Shown piece by piece: positions 61,216-64,000 of a stretch of 64,000 nt of DNA. The position numbers and the translations under genes were made by a program. Every line of letters starts with the position of its first letter. Positions within the stretch are counted from its first letter, which is position 1. Below the pieces are notes generated by a model, which was not told the DNA's origin, did no database searches, and saw only the letters and a list, made by a program, of their open reading frames with translations. This stretch comes from Owenweeksia sp. (GTDB lineage: Bacteria > Bacteroidota > Bacteroidia > Flavobacteriales > Schleiferiaceae). The stretch spans positions 1 to 64,000 of the forward strand of contig JANQPD010000085.1 of the NCBI GenBank assembly GCA_028285465.1, read 5' to 3'.

Positions 61216-61254
61216 AAGCTTGCTTTAGCATTTGGCTAAAGCAAGCTTTTTTCG
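61216..61254 (+). terminator. Terminator between lipoprotein and TonB receptor genes
   Basis: A 14-bp perfect stem AAGCTTGCTTTAGC / GCTAAAGCAAGCTT with a 5-nt loop and a T-rich tail, 22 bp after the lipoprotein stop. It may fully end the transcript or act as an attenuator giving more lipoprotein than receptor. Confidence 0.9.
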
Positions 61255-61327
61255 TTTTTCTTTTCAAAAGCTGCACACTTTCCAACCCCCAACCAAACTT
61301 TCCCCTTTTCTTAATATTCTATTTTAC

Positions 61328-64000
61328 ATGAAAACACTTTTCCAAACCCTCTTTTTTTGCCTGGGTATCATGTGGCTATCCAGTACGGCATTACACGCCC
61401 AAAACGGTACAATAAGAGGTACGATCATTGACGAGATTGGCGAACCGCTCTTCAGCGCAAATGCTGTGGTAAAAGGCACCACCATTGGTGCTACTACCGA
61501 TTTTGACGGGAAGTTTGACATCTCCATTGCACCGGGTACCTATTCGGTAGAGTTGTCTTTTATCGGTTACCAGTCAGTACTCACCACGGATGTAGTGGTA
61601 AAACAAGGAGAGGTTACTTCTATGGGCACCATTAAGCTGGAACCCTCCACCAACGAGCTCGAAGCGGTAACCATTACCGTAGAAGCTGTGCGCAACACAG
61701 AGACAGCACTCCTTACCTTGAAAAAGAAATCCGTAGCGGTGATGGATGGCATCTCCGCCTCTAAACTCAAGCTAACAGGCGACTCTGATGTAGGCGACGC
61801 AGCCAAACGTGTAACCGGAGTTTCGGTAGAAGGAGGAAAGTACGTATACGTAAGGGGGCTGGGAGACCGCTATACGAAAACCATGCTGAACAACGTAGAT
61901 ATTCCAGGTCTTGACCCTGATCGGAATGCCGTTCAGATCGACATTTTCCCTACCACATTGATCAGCAATATGACGGTGGTAAAATCAGCTGTTGCTTCAT
62001 TGCCTGCCGATTTTGCCGGGGGGGTGGTAAACATTGAGACCAAAGATTTTCCCGAGAATAAAATATTAAACGTTTCGGTAGGGATCGGGTATAACCCTTC
62101 CATGCACCTCAACAACAACTACCTTACCTACGAGGGAGGCAATGTAGATTTCCTGGGTTTTGACGATGGTGCCCGTGCCCTTCCTGCCCGGGCCGAAAAT
62201 GATCCCATTCCGAGTCCTCCTACAGGCTTTCCGGACAACCAGGTAAATGACTTTGTAAACCAGTTTTCATCCATTCTGGGAGCAGATCAAAACACCAGCT
62301 TGCTAAACGGCAGCCTCGGTCTTTCTATGGGGAACCAGTACTTACTTAAAAATGGCAACAAGCTGGGGTACGTGTTTGCCGCTACGTATAAAAACGAATC
62401 CCGCTATTATGATGATGTAACCTTCGGGGAATACATCGTGCCCACTGCTCCGGATTCTACCGAAATGGAGTACACTACCTTGCGCCAGGGTCGCATTGGA
62501 GAAAACAACGTACTGGTTGGCGGGCTGGCGGGTTTAGCCTATAAAACAAACCTGTCTAAATATCGCCTGACGCTCATGCACCTGCAAAACGGAGAAAGTG
62601 CGGCAGGTGACTTTTTTGTAGACAATAGCGAGAACCTGGGACAGTCGGGCTTTATCGCATACGCCAACTCTTTAACTTACAGCCAAAGGGGCCTTAGCAA
62701 CTTACTCTTCCAGGGAGAGCATCACGACCAGGAAGATGTCTGGGAAGTGAACTGGCGTGTTTCTCCGACCTATTCGAACATTACGGAGCCCGACCTGCGC
62801 AGTGCAGCTTTTACGATCACCTTGCAAGGGGATTCTATTTTTAACGCAGGCGCAGGAGGTTACCCCAAAAGGATCTGGCGATACCTGGATGAGGTAAACG
62901 TGGTAGAGAAAATAGACGTTACCAAAAAAGCGAAAATGTTTACGCGGGATGCAAAAATCGGGTTTGGGCACAGCTATTTGTTTAAGTACCGCAATTACAA
63001 CATCCTTACGTATAGCATGCAATCGCAGCAACAAACCCCAACTTTGAACGGGATAGAGTTTAACGACATACTAAACGGCAGTAACCTCTATCCCAATGAT
63101 CCGGGATTGTATTACATCTCGGAAAACGGCAATGGAAACCCCAATCCCAATGAGTATTCTTCTAATGTAAACAATATAGCATTATACGGCTCGTTGGAGG
63201 CCTCTCCTTTGTATCGCTTAAAGGTAATTCTGGGCTTGCGCGCCGAATACTTCCTGCAACGCCATACCGGTCGTAACCAACAACAAACAAGGGTTTTGGA
63301 TAATGAGCTCGTGCTAAACTCGCTCGATCTCTTCCCATCTGCGAACTTCATCTATGCCCTTACGGAAGACCAGAACCTGCGTTTTTCTTATTTCCGCTCG
63401 ATCGCCCGGCCTTCTTTTAAAGAGCTTTCTTTTGCGCAGATCCTTGACCCTATCTCCAACCGTACCTTTAACGGGGGCCTTCTGCCTTATACTGACGTGA
63501 ATGGGAATGTGGTTTGGGATGGAAACCTTACCGAAACCCGGATCAACAACTTTGATGTACGCTGGGAGATGTACGAGGAGAACGGAGGATTGGTCTCGTT
63601 CAGCGGTTTCGTGAAGTTGTTTGACAATGCTATTGAACTGGTGCGTATCCCCGAAGCGCAAACTACTTCTGATTTTCAACCCCGAAACGTGGGGAACGGA
63701 CAGGTTTTTGGCGCAGAGTTTGAATTCATAAAAAGTCTTGGCTTCATCATGCCTGCCTTAAAGCCCCTTAGCTTTAGCGGAAACATTACCTACGTATACT
63801 CGCGTATAGAGATGTCGGATACCGAATTTGAGATCCGCAAGGCCTTTGAAAAAGAAGGCCAGACTATAGAGCGTACCCGGGCTATGGCGGGGCAAGCTCC
63901 TTATATCATAAACGCGGGTTTTTCCTACAACAACTTGGAAACCAAGTTAAACATCGGCGCTTTCTACAACGTGAAAGGCAGAACACTGGAAGTTGTGGGT
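61328..64000 (+). CDS. TonB-dependent receptor, partial (C-terminus outside window)
   Basis: 891 residues are visible, with no stop before the window edge. Signal peptide MKTLFQTLFFCLGIMWLSS; then a carboxypeptidase-regulatory-like domain (about 26-110, GTIRGTIIDEIGEPLFSANAVVKGTTIG...FIGYQSV). A plug domain (about 120-250) has VGDAAKRVTGVSVEGGKYVYVRGLGDRYTKTMLNNVDIPGLDPDRNAVQIDIFP and FAGGVVNIETK. Barrel strands with the typical FRSIARPSFKELSFAQILDP and ITYVYSRIEM follow. It is not of the SusC type. It imports a ligand across the outer membrane with TonB; the substrate is unknown. The beta-helix lipoprotein upstream is its likely partner. Confidence 0.92.
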   Translation, partial: MKTLFQTLFFCLGIMWLSSTALHAQNGTIRGTIIDEIGEPLFSANAVVKGTTIGATTDFDGKFDISIAPGTYSVELSFIGYQSVLTTDVVVKQGEVTSMGTIKLEPSTNELEAVTITVEAVRNTETALLTLKKKSVAVMDGISASKLKLTGDSDVGDAAKRVTGVSVEGGKYVYVRGLGDRYTKTMLNNVDIPGLDPDRNAVQIDIFPTTLISNMTVVKSAVASLPADFAGGVVNIETKDFPENKILNVSVGIGYNPSMHLNNNYLTYEGGNVDFLGFDDGARALPARAENDPIPSPPTGFPDNQVNDFVNQFSSILGADQNTSLLNGSLGLSMGNQYLLKNGNKLGYVFAATYKNESRYYDDVTFGEYIVPTAPDSTEMEYTTLRQGRIGENNVLVGGLAGLAYKTNLSKYRLTLMHLQNGESAAGDFFVDNSENLGQSGFIAYANSLTYSQRGLSNLLFQGEHHDQEDVWEVNWRVSPTYSNITEPDLRSAAFTITLQGDSIFNAGAGGYPKRIWRYLDEVNVVEKIDVTKKAKMFTRDAKIGFGHSYLFKYRNYNILTYSMQSQQQTPTLNGIEFNDILNGSNLYPNDPGLYYISENGNGNPNPNEYSSNVNNIALYGSLEASPLYRLKVILGLRAEYFLQRHTGRNQQQTRVLDNELVLNSLDLFPSANFIYALTEDQNLRFSYFRSIARPSFKELSFAQILDPISNRTFNGGLLPYTDVNGNVVWDGNLTETRINNFDVRWEMYEENGGLVSFSGFVKLFDNAIELVRIPEAQTTSDFQPRNVGNGQVFGAEFEFIKSLGFIMPALKPLSFSGNITYVYSRIEMSDTEFEIRKAFEKEGQTIERTRAMAGQAPYIINAGFSYNNLETKLNIGAFYNVKGRTLEVVG

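Noticed and set aside
1-64000. tRNA, rRNA, CRISPR array, insertion sequence or prophage
   Set aside because: No cloverleaf-like segment, spaced direct-repeat array, transposase or phage gene was seen anywhere in the window.

Overview
The window looks like a chromosomal segment of a member of the Bacteroidota, most likely a Flavobacteriales-type environmental (perhaps marine) bacterium. The grounds are several large exported proteins ending in type IX secretion (T9SS) sorting domains, a SusC/SusD pair, SusE/F-like starch-binding proteins, promoters of the TAnnTTTG (-7) type instead of sigma-70 boxes, near absence of Shine-Dalgarno sequences, and the gene order rplM-rpsI-rpsB-tsf. No tRNA, rRNA, CRISPR array, insertion sequence or prophage was recognised.

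Layout. (1) 1-11980: three tandem minus-strand paralogues of giant modular FN3/MAM adhesin-like secreted proteins, the first cut by the window edge. (2) 12110-14972: a HAD phosphatase, methylmalonyl-CoA epimerase and an MsbA-like ABC exporter. (3) 15186-40302: a large maltodextrin utilisation locus. (4) 40535-43318: rplM-rpsI-rpsB-tsf. (5) 43451-52398: a T9SS metalloprotease, polA, a membrane metallophosphoesterase, a small lipoprotein, SDR-type threonine dehydrogenase and an outer-membrane barrel. (6) 52451-58027: TrhO, homogentisate dioxygenase, a cysteine-synthase-like enzyme, 4-hydroxyphenylpyruvate dioxygenase and a glycosyltransferase. (7) 58001-64000: a PhoB/PhoR-like two-component system, divergent from a surface lipoprotein and a TonB-dependent receptor (cut by the right edge).

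The maltodextrin locus is the most interesting part. It holds surface capture and transport (SusC, SusD, two SusE/F-like proteins), four GH13 amylases placed by different export routes, an inner-membrane MFS sugar transporter, GH65 maltose phosphorylase with beta-phosphoglucomutase, a sugar kinase, then phosphofructokinase, GAPDH and methylglyoxal synthase. Its regulator appears to be a Nudix-winged-helix protein (24150-24848) with a decayed Nudix box. Six copies of a palindrome, consensus AAGTGTA-N5-TACACTT, occur in this window, and I found them only at this locus. Between them they mark every transcription unit of the locus. Two begin in the stop codon of the preceding gene, one lies between the divergent regulator/pfkA genes, and one is inside the signal-peptide codons of an amylase gene. 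I read this as a self-contained Nudix-regulator regulon linking starch uptake to upper glycolysis and the methylglyoxal bypass.

A second regulatory signal lies between the PhoB-like regulator and the lipoprotein/TonB receptor genes. TTAAC-type direct repeats with an 11-bp period, including two GTTAAC copies exactly one helical turn apart, resemble PhoP/PhoB boxes. This suggests that the response regulator controls itself and the neighbouring outer-membrane uptake genes.
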